Part shown: in pieces, positions 7,500 to 16,179 of the stretch
Layout: each line of letters starts with the position of its first letter
Numbering within the stretch: the first letter of the stretch is position 1
Translations under genes and position numbers: made by a program
Assembly: GCF_017742215.1 (NCBI RefSeq)
Contig: NZ_JAGHKP010000001.1
Span: 310,001 to 374,000 of the forward strand
Length of the DNA stretch: 64,000 nt
Direction: 5' to 3'
Source: Chitinophaga chungangae
GTDB taxonomy: Bacteria > Bacteroidota > Bacteroidia > Chitinophagales > Chitinophagaceae
Notes under the pieces: generated by a model
Told to the model about the DNA's origin: nothing
Seen by the model: the letters and a program-made list of their open reading frames with translations, nothing else
The model's database searches: none

Positions 7500-8666
7500 A
7501 TGAAGAAAATAGTAGGGAAAATACACCTCTGGCTCGGTTTAACCTCCGGGCTGGTGGTATTTATCATTAGCGTCACCGGGTGCCTGCTGGCATTCGAGTG
7601 GGAATTGCGGAGCATCTTTTCCGGGTCGTATTTCCATATCGAACAGCCGCAGGCCGATGTGCAGCCCCTGCCTCCTTCCGCCTTACGGGCGATCGCCGAA
7701 AAGCAGTTCCCGGGCAAAGCCGCCAACGGGATCAACTACGGCGGCGCCGATTACAGCACCGTGGTACAGTTTTACGGCGGCGATCCCGAATATTATTACC
7801 AGGTGTTCCTCAACCCCTACACCGGCGACGTGCTGAAAGTGTGGGACGCCAAAGACGATTTTTTCCGCATCATCCTCGAAGGCCATTTCTACCTCTGGCT
7901 GCCGCATGAGATCGGTCAGCCTGTCGTGGCGTACGCCACGTTGATCTTCTTTATCATGCTGGTGACCGGCATGGTGCTCTGGTGGCCGAAAAATAAAGCC
8001 GCGCGCAAACAGCGTTTTTCCATCAAGTGGAATGCGAAGTGGCGCCGCCTCAATTACGACCTGCACAACGTGCTCGGTTTTTACGCCATGGCCGTAGCGC
8101 TGGTGCTGGTGATCACCGGGCTGGTATGGGGTTTCGAATGGTGGAGCAATTCATTGTATTACGCTACTACCGGCGGCAAATCGCTCAGCGACGCGGTATA
8201 TCCCGTTTCTGACACTACCGTGCAGCAAAGGCCGTACACGCTGCAACAGGCTACGGACATGGCCTGGCAGCGGGTGCGCAAGCAGGCCCCGGCAGGCGCG
8301 GGCACATCCGTTTATTTCGGCGAAGGCCCGCAGGCCCCGCTGAGCGTTTCGATCAATTACCGGCCCGGCACCTATTATAAAACGGACAATTACGAATTCG
8401 ACCAATACACCCTCAAACCCCTTGAAGCCAAAGGGCCTTATGCCGGAACCTACGAGAACAAAAGCATGGGCGATAAATTCCGCCGCATGAACTACGACGT
8501 GCATACCGGCGCCGTGTGGGGCTTTGCCGGGAAGCTGCTGATGTTTTTCGCCAGCCTGATCTGCGCCAGCCTGCCCGTTACCGGGGTATACATCTGGTGG
8601 GGAAGGCGGAAAAAGAAACCCCTAGCGCAGAAAAAACTCCGGCAGAAAATGGCGGTGGCTTCATAG
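7500..8666 (+). CDS. PepSY-associated transmembrane protein
   Basis: A 388-residue membrane protein of the PepSY-TM (PiuB-like) family. The first helix is in HLWLGLTSGLVVFIISVTGC, further helices lie near residues 130-160, 195-220 and 340-365, and the family's W/H-rich landmarks DLHNVLGFYAM and NYDVHTGAVWGF are present. Two periplasmic PepSY-like regions sit between helices. Family members are linked to iron-siderophore uptake and may act as ferric reductases, but no TonB receptor is adjacent here. The ATG at 7500 is preferred over an in-frame TTG at 7473 because it starts directly with the charged MKK and helix. Confidence 0.88.
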   Translation: MKKIVGKIHLWLGLTSGLVVFIISVTGCLLAFEWELRSIFSGSYFHIEQPQADVQPLPPSALRAIAEKQFPGKAANGINYGGADYSTVVQFYGGDPEYYYQVFLNPYTGDVLKVWDAKDDFFRIILEGHFYLWLPHEIGQPVVAYATLIFFIMLVTGMVLWWPKNKAARKQRFSIKWNAKWRRLNYDLHNVLGFYAMAVALVLVITGLVWGFEWWSNSLYYATTGGKSLSDAVYPVSDTTVQQRPYTLQQATDMAWQRVRKQAPAGAGTSVYFGEGPQAPLSVSINYRPGTYYKTDNYEFDQYTLKPLEAKGPYAGTYENKSMGDKFRRMNYDVHTGAVWGFAGKLLMFFASLICASLPVTGVYIWWGRRKKKPLAQKKLRQKMAVAS

Positions 8667-8692
8667 TTGTAGCAGAAATCCCAAAAACGCTG

Positions 8693-8700
8693 TATGTTTA
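8693..8700 (+). promoter_or_regulatory. Promoter -7-like box before the cupin gene
   Basis: TATGTTTA differs from TAnnTTTG in the last base and ends 4 bases before the ATG at 8705. A TTGT lies 22 bases upstream of it. Confidence 0.35.
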
Positions 8701-8704
8701 GCTC

Positions 8705-9199
8705 ATGAAAACAACAGCGGCTTACTGGCGGGACACTTTGCAACTGAACAAACATGTGGAAGGAGGTTCTTTCCGCGAGACCTACCGTGCGGCGGCCGTT
8801 ATTGAGCCCGCAGGTTTCAAAGGACCGCGCAATGTTTCCACGGGTATCTATTTCCTGCTGGAAGACGGCGATTTCTCCGCTTTTCACCGCATCGCTTCCG
8901 ATGAAATGTGGCATTTTTACGATGGCATCACCCTTCATATTTACGAGATCACGCCGGACGGGCTGCTGAAAGTGCACCGGCTGGGCAGGGATTACAGCCA
9001 GGGAGAGCAGCTGCAGCTGGTGATTCCCGCGGGCAGCTGGTTCGCTTCGTGCGTGGAGGAAACAGGCGGTTTCGCGCTGGTAGGATGCACGGTGGCGCCA
9101 GGTTTCGACTTTGCCGACTTCGAACTGGCGGGAAGGGAAGAGCTCTCCGGCCTTTTTCCCCAACATGCAGGGCTGATCGCTTTATTGACAAGATCGTAA
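8705..9199 (+). CDS. Cupin-fold protein, DUF985 type
   Basis: The 164-residue protein has the features of the DUF985 (cupin_5) family: an opening LNKHVEGGSFRETYR, STGIYFLLEDGDFSAFHRI, DEMWHFYDG and IPAGSWFAS, which together form a jelly-roll barrel with a His/Glu-containing pocket. Family members bind small ligands or metals; no enzyme activity is firmly assigned. The start at 8705 gives the usual N-terminus. The gene lies 38 bases after the PepSY gene and 48 bases before the GntR regulator, so it may be transcribed with the former. Confidence 0.85.
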   Translation: MKTTAAYWRDTLQLNKHVEGGSFRETYRAAAVIEPAGFKGPRNVSTGIYFLLEDGDFSAFHRIASDEMWHFYDGITLHIYEITPDGLLKVHRLGRDYSQGEQLQLVIPAGSWFASCVEETGGFALVGCTVAPGFDFADFELAGREELSGLFPQHAGLIALLTRS

Positions 9200-9247
9200 C
9201 GGGCAATTCATTAATTTGTTCTACATTTATACAAAATACAAAACCCA

Positions 9248-9940
9248 ATGGCAAAAACTGATCTGATCAAAGATCTGGGGCCCATCTCGCAGCGCACTAT
9301 GGCCGATGTGGTGGAAAAGGAATTGCGCGACTACCTCAAAAAGAAATTGTTTAAACCCGGAGATGCCCTGCCGTCGGAGCTGGAACTGGCGGACGCGCTT
9401 GGCGTAAGCCGCAACGTGGTGCGCGAGGCGCTCAGCCGTTTGCGCATGCTGGGCATGATCGAAACAAAAAAACGCCGCGGCATGATCCTCTCCACGCCGG
9501 ACATTCTCGGTTCTTTCGAACGGGTGCTGGACCCGCTCATTATCGACGACAGCACGCTGCAGGATATATTCGAACTGCGTCTTACGCTTGAAATGGGACT
9601 GGCGGACATTCTTTACCTGCGCAAAAAGAAAAAGGACATCGCCGAGCTGGAAGCCATCGCCAAAAGCCAGGATGGCGGCGGGAAAGGACAGGCTTTCCGC
9701 ATCAACAACGAGATCGCTTTCCATGGCAAGATCTACCAGATGACCGGCAACGAAACGCTCATGCGGTTCCAAAATATGCTGCTTCCCATTTTCGGGTATG
9801 TGATCAGCCTTGAAAAAGTACCGCAGATCGGCAAGGTGTCGCACATCGACCTCGTGAATATCCTGAAAGACGGCACGAAAGAAGAGTTCCGCGAAGGCAT
9901 GCTGGAACATCTGAAACCGCATTTCAACAAGTTAAAATAG
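9248..9940 (+). CDS. GntR/FadR-family (FCD) regulator, probable controller of the sialic acid locus
   Basis: The 230-residue protein has a GntR winged helix at about residues 15-80 (PGDALPSELELADALGVSRNVVREALSRLRMLGMIE, typical of the family) and an all-helical FCD effector domain after residue 95 with FELRLTLEMG and the His in IAFHGKIYQMTGNE. FadR-type proteins with FCD domains include NanR, the sialic acid repressor of E. coli. The gene lies 354 bases upstream of susC on the same strand, and a GntR-like palindrome (10200-10214) covers the susC promoter. The role as sialic acid repressor is inferred from this context. Confidence 0.88.
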   Translation: MAKTDLIKDLGPISQRTMADVVEKELRDYLKKKLFKPGDALPSELELADALGVSRNVVREALSRLRMLGMIETKKRRGMILSTPDILGSFERVLDPLIIDDSTLQDIFELRLTLEMGLADILYLRKKKKDIAELEAIAKSQDGGGKGQAFRINNEIAFHGKIYQMTGNETLMRFQNMLLPIFGYVISLEKVPQIGKVSHIDLVNILKDGTKEEFREGMLEHLKPHFNKLK

Positions 9941-9949
9941 TTAACGGCT

Positions 9950-9980
9950 GGCGGGCGGAAATGCCCGCCGGATTTGTTTT
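9950..9980 (+). terminator. Terminator after the GntR gene
   Basis: The stem GGCGGGC/GCCCGCC (9950-9956 and 9963-9969) is followed by a T-rich tract ending in TTTTT. From here to the susC promoter at 10166 I see no gene. Confidence 0.7.
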
Positions 9981-10165
9981 TCATCGCCTGCATCGGATTC
10001 GCGCCGGCGTTTTTTTGCTTTTCATTTGCGTAACCGCGTCTTTCCCGGGAAATGTTACCCCTGTTTAAACCACATCAACGGTCTTTAATATTTTACCCCC
10101 TTACGTTAACTCTCCATCCTTCACGGATATTTTTCTATCAATCGGCCCGCCTCCTCAAAAATTTC

Positions 10166-10197
10166 TTTGAAGATTGGAATATTTTGCCCTACATTTG
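10166..10197 (+). promoter_or_regulatory. susC promoter, Bacteroidota type
   Basis: TTTG at 10166-10169 and TACATTTG at 10190-10197 are separated by 20 bp, an exact fit to the Bacteroidota TTTG-N19-21-TAnnTTTG promoter. The leader to the susC ATG would be about 90 nt. Confidence 0.75.
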
Positions 10198-10199
10198 AT

Positions 10200-10214
10200 A
10201 TATGTAGGACATAT
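10200..10214 (+). promoter_or_regulatory. Putative GntR/FadR-type operator at the susC start site
   Basis: ATATGTAGGACATAT is a perfect 6-3-6 palindrome with the GT-NNN-AC core of FadR-subfamily operators. It begins 3 bp after the -7 box and so covers the expected transcription start. A repressor bound here would block susC transcription. The GntR protein encoded just upstream is the natural candidate (inference). Confidence 0.6.
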
Positions 10215-10294
10215 CTACAATAGTCAACTTAGCCATCAACAGTCAACAAATCTTGTAGCAATCAATTCCATTACTGTCTAAACAGTGATTCGTT

Positions 10295-13200
10295 ATGAAC
10301 CTGATCCAATCTATTCCTTCATTATGGAGGCTGCTGCTTGCCGCTTTCATCATCTTCCTGCCGCAACTGGCAGGCGCTCAAACCACCATTACCGGTAAGA
10401 TCACCGATTCTACCGGCAGAGCCATCGAGTTTGCAAGCGTGCAGGTAAAAGGCACCACCAAAGGCGCTTTTACCGGGGCGGAAGGCAGCTTCAGCATTGC
10501 CGCGCCTTCCAACGCAGTACTGGTTTTTTCCAGCATGGGCTTCGTTTCCAAAGAAGTGCCCGTGAACGGGCAATCCGTTATCAACGTTCAGCTGGCCTCT
10601 TCCAACCGGACGCTTGAAGACGTAGTTGTAGTGGGCTATATGCAGCAATCGCGGACCAAAACTTCCGCTTCCATCTCGAAGCTGAACGCCGACGAACTGA
10701 AGAACACCTCGAATCCCAACCCGGTGCAGGCCATGCAGGGTAAGATCGCGGGCGTGTCTCTTCCCATCTCGTCCGGCCAGCCGGGCGCAGGCGCCGCCAA
10801 CATCATTATCCGCGGCGGCACCAAACTCAACGTATATGGTTCCGGACAAGGCACTTCCGGCGGCAATGTATCGTCTGTAGACAGGGGCAGCAACGTATTG
10901 TTCGTGATCGACGGCGTGTTCCGCAATTCCATGAACGACGTGAACCCGGACAACATCGAATCCATCCAGGTGATGAAAGATGCGGCTTCCACTGCCATTT
11001 ACGGCGCACGAGGCGCCAACGGCGTAGTGGTGATCAAAACAAAATCAGGGAAGTTCGGTTCGAAAATGAACCTTTCCATCAATCACCGCACCACCTGGGA
11101 AACCAAAGCGCGCGATTATAAGTATCTCAACGCCACAGATTATCTCCGCCTCGCGCGTACCACCGTTCAAAACACGGACGACCTTCTCAAGAAAGACAAC
11201 CTGCTGAACAACGGCGGTTTTTCCGCGGGCACCCGTGTGTATACCGAACCGGGCCAGTATGGCAAAAACGTAAACCTCACCGCGCTGTACGACAATATCG
11301 TGGCAGTTGAAGGCCAGGCATACGTGGACAATCTCCTCGCCAATGGTTGGATGGTAATGGACGATCCTATCAATCCCGGTACGAAGCTGCTGTATGCAGA
11401 CAACCATTACCAGGACCTGCTTTGGAATACCGGTCTTACCAACAATACCAACGTGGCCGTAAACGGCGGCACCGACAAGGCCAACTATAACGTATCGCTG
11501 GGATATACAGACCAGGCGGGCATTTTCATCGGCACAAAATATAAACGTTACGACGTGCTCGGCAACTTCGGTTTCCAGGCGGCCGAGAACTTCAAAATAG
11601 ACGCGTCTATCAACTACCAGAACGTGCTGCCGAACTACGTGGAGAACTTCACGAATGAGCTCACGCGTGGCACGCGTCTCACGCCGCTGATCCGCATCAT
11701 GAAAGACGACGGCAATCCCGCGGTGGGCGAGCTGTATTCAGCCCGCAACCGCCTGCATACCATCAAATACGACGATGTGCGCTCTTCCACGGAACGCCTC
11801 GTGTCCCGCCTCGCCGGCGACTGGACGATCACCAAAGGACTGCACTACAGGCCGTCTATTTCTTACCTGTTGCAGGACTACCGTTATATGTTCATGCGTA
11901 AGAAAACACCGGCAGACGAGGTGCAGCCTTCCACGCAGCGCCAAAAGAGTGAAAAGACCGACAACTACCGTCAGCTGATGATAGACCAGGTGCTGCAATA
12001 CGATTTCTCTTTCCAGAACCGTCATAATTTCACGGTGCTGGGCGGTTTTAACTTCACCAAGGAAAATAACAGCAAGATCAACATCGGTTCGCAGCGCGCA
12101 GCCAACGACTACATTTATACGATCGAAGAGCCGCCGATGACTTCCATAGAGGGCAAACCGGTGACCAACGTAACAGACTTCGGTACCGAGCTGATCGAAG
12201 AACGTTCCGCCAGCTTCTTCGGGCAGGTGAACTACGATTATAAGTCAAAATATATCCTGGGCGCTACCCTGCGTTACGACGGATTTTCCAACTTCGCGCC
12301 GGGTAACAAATACGCTTACTTCCCCTCCGTGTCAGCAGCATGGAACATTCACCGTGAAAAATTCTGGAACGTAAAACCTGTAAGTTCCCTCAAGCTGCGC
12401 GCCAGCTGGGGCGTTGCTGGAGACAACAGTCTTCTTCTCACAGACACTTACGGCGGATACTCCGGCGTGAATTATGCGCTGGGCTCCGGCATCGTGCGCA
12501 GCAACCTGAGCAATCCCGACCTGAAATGGGAAAGTACAAGGTCTATGGACGTTGCGATAGAAGCGGGTTTCTTCGAGAACCGCATCAACGTGACGGTGGA
12601 CTGGTATAACAAACTCACGAGAGACAGGCTGGCCAGCATGCCGCTGCCTTCGGAAGCTCCTTTCCCGTCTATCGTATACAACAACGGTTCGTTGCAGAAC
12701 AGCGGCTGGGAAGTTGAGATCGGGGGAACGGTGCTGAAGAAAGGCGATTTCACCTGGAACACGAACTTCTCTTTTGCTTACAACAAACAACTGATCAAAG
12801 AACTGCCGGACAACGGCCGCGAGAAGAACCGCCAGAACGGCGCGCCTGTGTGGGACCCCGTACAGGGCAAGGAAGTGGAAGCAGGCGGTTATGCCGAAGG
12901 TGAAAGACCGTTCGGGCTTTGGGCCTATAAAGTGGAAGGCGTATTCGCCACCAATGAAGAAGCGGAAAAATGGAACCAGTCGCATAAAGACATGATGTCT
13001 TCCCCCGAAGGCCAGAAAGTAGGCAAACGCGCGGGTGACTTCATTTTCGCGGACCTGAACGAAGACGGGCTGATAGACACCAAAGACCTCGTATTCATGG
13101 GTTACCGCACACCGGACAAGATCGGCGGCTGGCAGAACAGCTTCAGCTACAAAGGCATTTCACTCCGCGTTTCCCTGGACTACGCGATGGGCCATATGAT

Positions 13201-13651
13201 CAGCAACGGTGCGCTTGCGCGCTCGCTGGGCCAGGGCCGCGCTTTCAACGAAGGCGCTCCCGAGCAGGCGCTGGGGCCGGACATCTGGCAGAAATCAGGC
13301 GACGCGGGTAAAAAATATGCACGCTTCTCTTTTGCGGACTATGATTTCGGTCAACGTAACTACCTCCGCAATACACCGCTGGGCGTGAACAACAGCTATT
13401 CCTCCGACGTATCCGCGATGATCGAGAAAGGCGATTTCCTGGCCCTCCGAGAGATCACCCTCAGCTACGACCTGCCGGCGGTATGGATGCGCAAGATCGG
13501 CTCCAGCGGCATGAACGTGTTCGCCAGCGTATTCAACGTGGGCTATCTCACGAAATACACCGGCATCAATCCTGAGAATTACACCGGCTTCGATGCGATC
13601 GGCTACCCGAGGCCCAGGCAGTTCTCACTTGGCGCAACACTCCGGTTCTAA
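10295..13651 (+). CDS. susC: SusC-family TonB-linked outer membrane transporter
   Basis: A 1118-residue outer membrane receptor. A signal peptide ends near residue 28 (QLAGAQ), then a carboxypeptidase-like beta domain (ITGKITDSTGRAIEFASVQV) leads to the TonB box region TLEDVVVVGYMQQSRTKTSAS. The plug carries MQGKIAGV, the SusC signature GSNVLFVIDGVF and ASTAIYGARGANGVV, followed by a long 22-strand barrel ending in FSLGATLRF. It pairs with the SusD lipoprotein 100 bases downstream and should import the glycan fragments handled by this locus, here probably sialylated oligosaccharides or sialic acid. Confidence 0.95.
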   Translation: MNLIQSIPSLWRLLLAAFIIFLPQLAGAQTTITGKITDSTGRAIEFASVQVKGTTKGAFTGAEGSFSIAAPSNAVLVFSSMGFVSKEVPVNGQSVINVQLASSNRTLEDVVVVGYMQQSRTKTSASISKLNADELKNTSNPNPVQAMQGKIAGVSLPISSGQPGAGAANIIIRGGTKLNVYGSGQGTSGGNVSSVDRGSNVLFVIDGVFRNSMNDVNPDNIESIQVMKDAASTAIYGARGANGVVVIKTKSGKFGSKMNLSINHRTTWETKARDYKYLNATDYLRLARTTVQNTDDLLKKDNLLNNGGFSAGTRVYTEPGQYGKNVNLTALYDNIVAVEGQAYVDNLLANGWMVMDDPINPGTKLLYADNHYQDLLWNTGLTNNTNVAVNGGTDKANYNVSLGYTDQAGIFIGTKYKRYDVLGNFGFQAAENFKIDASINYQNVLPNYVENFTNELTRGTRLTPLIRIMKDDGNPAVGELYSARNRLHTIKYDDVRSSTERLVSRLAGDWTITKGLHYRPSISYLLQDYRYMFMRKKTPADEVQPSTQRQKSEKTDNYRQLMIDQVLQYDFSFQNRHNFTVLGGFNFTKENNSKINIGSQRAANDYIYTIEEPPMTSIEGKPVTNVTDFGTELIEERSASFFGQVNYDYKSKYILGATLRYDGFSNFAPGNKYAYFPSVSAAWNIHREKFWNVKPVSSLKLRASWGVAGDNSLLLTDTYGGYSGVNYALGSGIVRSNLSNPDLKWESTRSMDVAIEAGFFENRINVTVDWYNKLTRDRLASMPLPSEAPFPSIVYNNGSLQNSGWEVEIGGTVLKKGDFTWNTNFSFAYNKQLIKELPDNGREKNRQNGAPVWDPVQGKEVEAGGYAEGERPFGLWAYKVEGVFATNEEAEKWNQSHKDMMSSPEGQKVGKRAGDFIFADLNEDGLIDTKDLVFMGYRTPDKIGGWQNSFSYKGISLRVSLDYAMGHMISNGALARSLGQGRAFNEGAPEQALGPDIWQKSGDAGKKYARFSFADYDFGQRNYLRNTPLGVNNSYSSDVSAMIEKGDFLALREITLSYDLPAVWMRKIGSSGMNVFASVFNVGYLTKYTGINPENYTGFDAIGYPRPRQFSLGATLRF

Positions 13652-13751
13652 TCGAAAAAAACATTATGAAACCGAGCATGATAAACGTTTTTCACAGCGG
13701 CATGTTATTGCGAGGTTCCATCCGACTTTAAAAAGTTCAAAATATTAACGG

Positions 13752-15239
13752 ATGAAAAAGATATTCTTCTATATACTCGGCATACTGATCTTCACCAGCT
13801 GCGATTCGCTGCTGGACGTGAAACCGCAGTCTTCCATCACGGAAGCGGTCTATTGGCAGGATGAAGGTGATTTTGAGCCTTACGTCACCGGCATCTATCC
13901 TTACATGCGTTTTTTTGCCAACAACATAACCTATGGCACGGAAAGAAGCGAACAGCTGGTTTCCGCGCTCAACTCACGTTTTACCGCGGCATGGGGGCAG
14001 AACATTTCGCCCACTTCCGGCGCGCTGAATTATGCGGACTGGTACAGGGCTATCGGTCATTGCAACCTGTTGCTGGAAAAGATCCAGCCGTTCCGGTTCG
14101 CATCCAATCCTGATCTGAAAAAAAGAATACTGGCTGAAACCTATAGCCTGCGCGCTTATTTTTATTTCCATCTCACCCGTGTGATCGGCGATGCGCCGCT
14201 GATGCTGGAAGCCGTGACGGATACGGAAGTGCCGTTGCTGGCCCGTTCTCCCGCGCCCGATGTGATCCGCCAGATCACGGCGGACCTGGATGAGGCCATT
14301 GCATTATTCAAATCCACCGGCGGCTTCACGCCGGCCAAAATCGAATCTAAGTACCGTTTCTCCTATGCTTCCGCGCAGGCGCTGAAAGCAGACGTAAAAC
14401 TCTGGAGCGCCAAAGTGCTGGGCGGCGGCAATGCAGACCTGAACGCGGCTATCGAAGCCCTCAATGAAGTGGAAAAATCCGGCGCCACTTTGAACGCGGA
14501 TTTCAAAAATGCAGCCAATTCCCGCGCCGCTTCCAATCCTGAAGTGCTGCTGGCGGCCTTCTTCCTGAGAGACGAGCCTACCGGGGCGGTGGGCGGCGTG
14601 CCGGCCACTTCGCACATGTGCGTGAATGCATTCCCGTATAAAACCGGCGTAGACGGCGCCAGCAACCTGGACAGCCTGCCATATGCCGAAACTACCGCCA
14701 ACGGCCAGGGCGCTTACCAGATCAGCCCGAAGTCCAAAGCGCTGTTTACCGACCCGGCAGACAAACGTATACCTTATACCTGGGTAACGGAAAGACACGG
14801 CACGGAGCTTAAAATTTCCTGGATCACCAAGTTCACCGGCACTATTTACGCAGACGGCCGCGTGGCGGACAACGATATTCCCATGTACCGGCTGGCTGAC
14901 ATCTTTTTGATGAAAGCCGAAGCATATGCAGCACTTAACCAAACAACCGATGCAATTGAGTATCTTGAAAAGGTAAGACTGCGTGCGGGCACCGGCGAAT
15001 ACACCGGCGCCACCGATAAACAGAGCGTTGAAAAGGAAATACTGGACGAGCGCGGGCGCGAGCTGTTTTTTGAGAACAAACGCTGGTACGATCTCGTGCG
15101 TTTCCACAAAGGCGGCACTATCGACGTGTATACTTACGTGCCCAACCTGGTCGGGAAAACCACGCCTTTGTTCTGGCCGCTGAACGTTACCGTACTGGCC
15201 AACAACAGTCTTATTAAACAAACCGAAGGATATAAATAA
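13752..15239 (+). CDS. susD: SusD-family surface glycan-binding lipoprotein
   Basis: The 495-residue lipoprotein starts with MKKIFFYILGILIFTSC, so Cys17 is the lipidated residue, followed by DSLLDVKPQSSITEAVYW, the usual SusD opening. The body contains the tetratricopeptide-like helices and the LRAYFYFHL and DERGRELFFENKRWYDLVRF motifs typical of SusD/RagB. SusD proteins form a lid over SusC and capture substrate at the cell surface. The next gene, the sialic acid lyase, begins 1 base after its stop, which ties the pair to sialic acid use. Confidence 0.95.
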   Translation: MKKIFFYILGILIFTSCDSLLDVKPQSSITEAVYWQDEGDFEPYVTGIYPYMRFFANNITYGTERSEQLVSALNSRFTAAWGQNISPTSGALNYADWYRAIGHCNLLLEKIQPFRFASNPDLKKRILAETYSLRAYFYFHLTRVIGDAPLMLEAVTDTEVPLLARSPAPDVIRQITADLDEAIALFKSTGGFTPAKIESKYRFSYASAQALKADVKLWSAKVLGGGNADLNAAIEALNEVEKSGATLNADFKNAANSRAASNPEVLLAAFFLRDEPTGAVGGVPATSHMCVNAFPYKTGVDGASNLDSLPYAETTANGQGAYQISPKSKALFTDPADKRIPYTWVTERHGTELKISWITKFTGTIYADGRVADNDIPMYRLADIFLMKAEAYAALNQTTDAIEYLEKVRLRAGTGEYTGATDKQSVEKEILDERGRELFFENKRWYDLVRFHKGGTIDVYTYVPNLVGKTTPLFWPLNVTVLANNSLIKQTEGYK

Positions 15240-15240
15240 T

Positions 15241-16170
15241 ATGGAAAAAGTAACAGGACTAATTGCCGCAGCTTTCACCCCTTTTCATGAAGACGGCGCT
15301 ATCAATCATTCACTCATTCCCGCACTGGTAGACAAGCTGGTGGAAGACGGCCTGCGGGGTATTTTCGTTTGCGGTTCGAACGGCGAAGGGCCGAACATGA
15401 CCACGGCGGAAAGAATGGAAGTGGCAGAAGCATTTGTAAAAGCTGCGGGTAAAAGGCTCCTGGTGTTTGTGCATGTAGGGCACAGCAGCATTGCCGAAGC
15501 ACGCACGCTGGCAGCTCATGCGCAATCCATCGGCGCAGACGCCATTTCGGCGGTAGCCGCGTTTTATTTCAAGCCTACTTCCGTGCAGAACCTGGCGGAC
15601 AGCATGGCGCAGATCGCCGCGGCCGCGCCCGAACTGCCTTTTTATTACTACCACATCCCGCATCTTACCGGCGTGGGCATGGATATGATCGAGTTCCTGC
15701 GTATTGCAGGGCCGGCCATTCCGAACCTGGCAGGCATCAAGTACACGGCTACTTCGTTGCACGAATACCAGTCCTGCCTGGAATACGAAAACGGTAAATT
15801 CGATATCCTTTTCGGGCTGGACGAAATGCTGCTTCCCGCGATGGCTGTTGGCGCCAAAGGAGCGATCGGTAGCACGTACACTTTCGCCGCGCCGCTGTAC
15901 CTGAAAACCATAGAGGCTTTCAAAAACGGTAAAGTGGAAGAAGCGCGCGCTTCGCACGCATACATGGTGGAAGTGATCCGCTACCTGCTGAGATACCCGC
16001 CCATCCCCGGCCAGAAAGCCATCATGCAGATGCTTGGCTGGGACCTTGGCCCCTGCAGGCTGCCGCTGACCACGCTCAGCCCCGAAGCCTCCGCAAAATT
16101 CAAGGGAGAGCTGGCGCGTTTGAATTTCTTCGACAAAGCACCCGTGCGAAAAACTGTACAAACACCTTAA
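15241..16170 (+). CDS. nanA: N-acetylneuraminate lyase (NanA type)
   Basis: A 309-residue class I aldolase of the DapA/NanA family, predicted to split N-acetylneuraminate into N-acetylmannosamine and pyruvate in the cytoplasm. Visible residues are CGSNGEGPNMT at 44-54 (carboxylate loop), the catalytic Tyr137 in FYYYHIP and the Schiff-base Lys167 in AGIKYT. NanA fits better than DapA because of the GSNGEGPNMT loop and the neighbours: SusCD before it, and a mutarotase-symporter and a sialidase after it. The genes are nearly contiguous (1 base before, 9 bases after), so they form one operon. Confidence 0.88.
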   Translation: MEKVTGLIAAAFTPFHEDGAINHSLIPALVDKLVEDGLRGIFVCGSNGEGPNMTTAERMEVAEAFVKAAGKRLLVFVHVGHSSIAEARTLAAHAQSIGADAISAVAAFYFKPTSVQNLADSMAQIAAAAPELPFYYYHIPHLTGVGMDMIEFLRIAGPAIPNLAGIKYTATSLHEYQSCLEYENGKFDILFGLDEMLLPAMAVGAKGAIGSTYTFAAPLYLKTIEAFKNGKVEEARASHAYMVEVIRYLLRYPPIPGQKAIMQMLGWDLGPCRLPLTTLSPEASAKFKGELARLNFFDKAPVRKTVQTP

Positions 16171-16179
16171 AATACCTAA

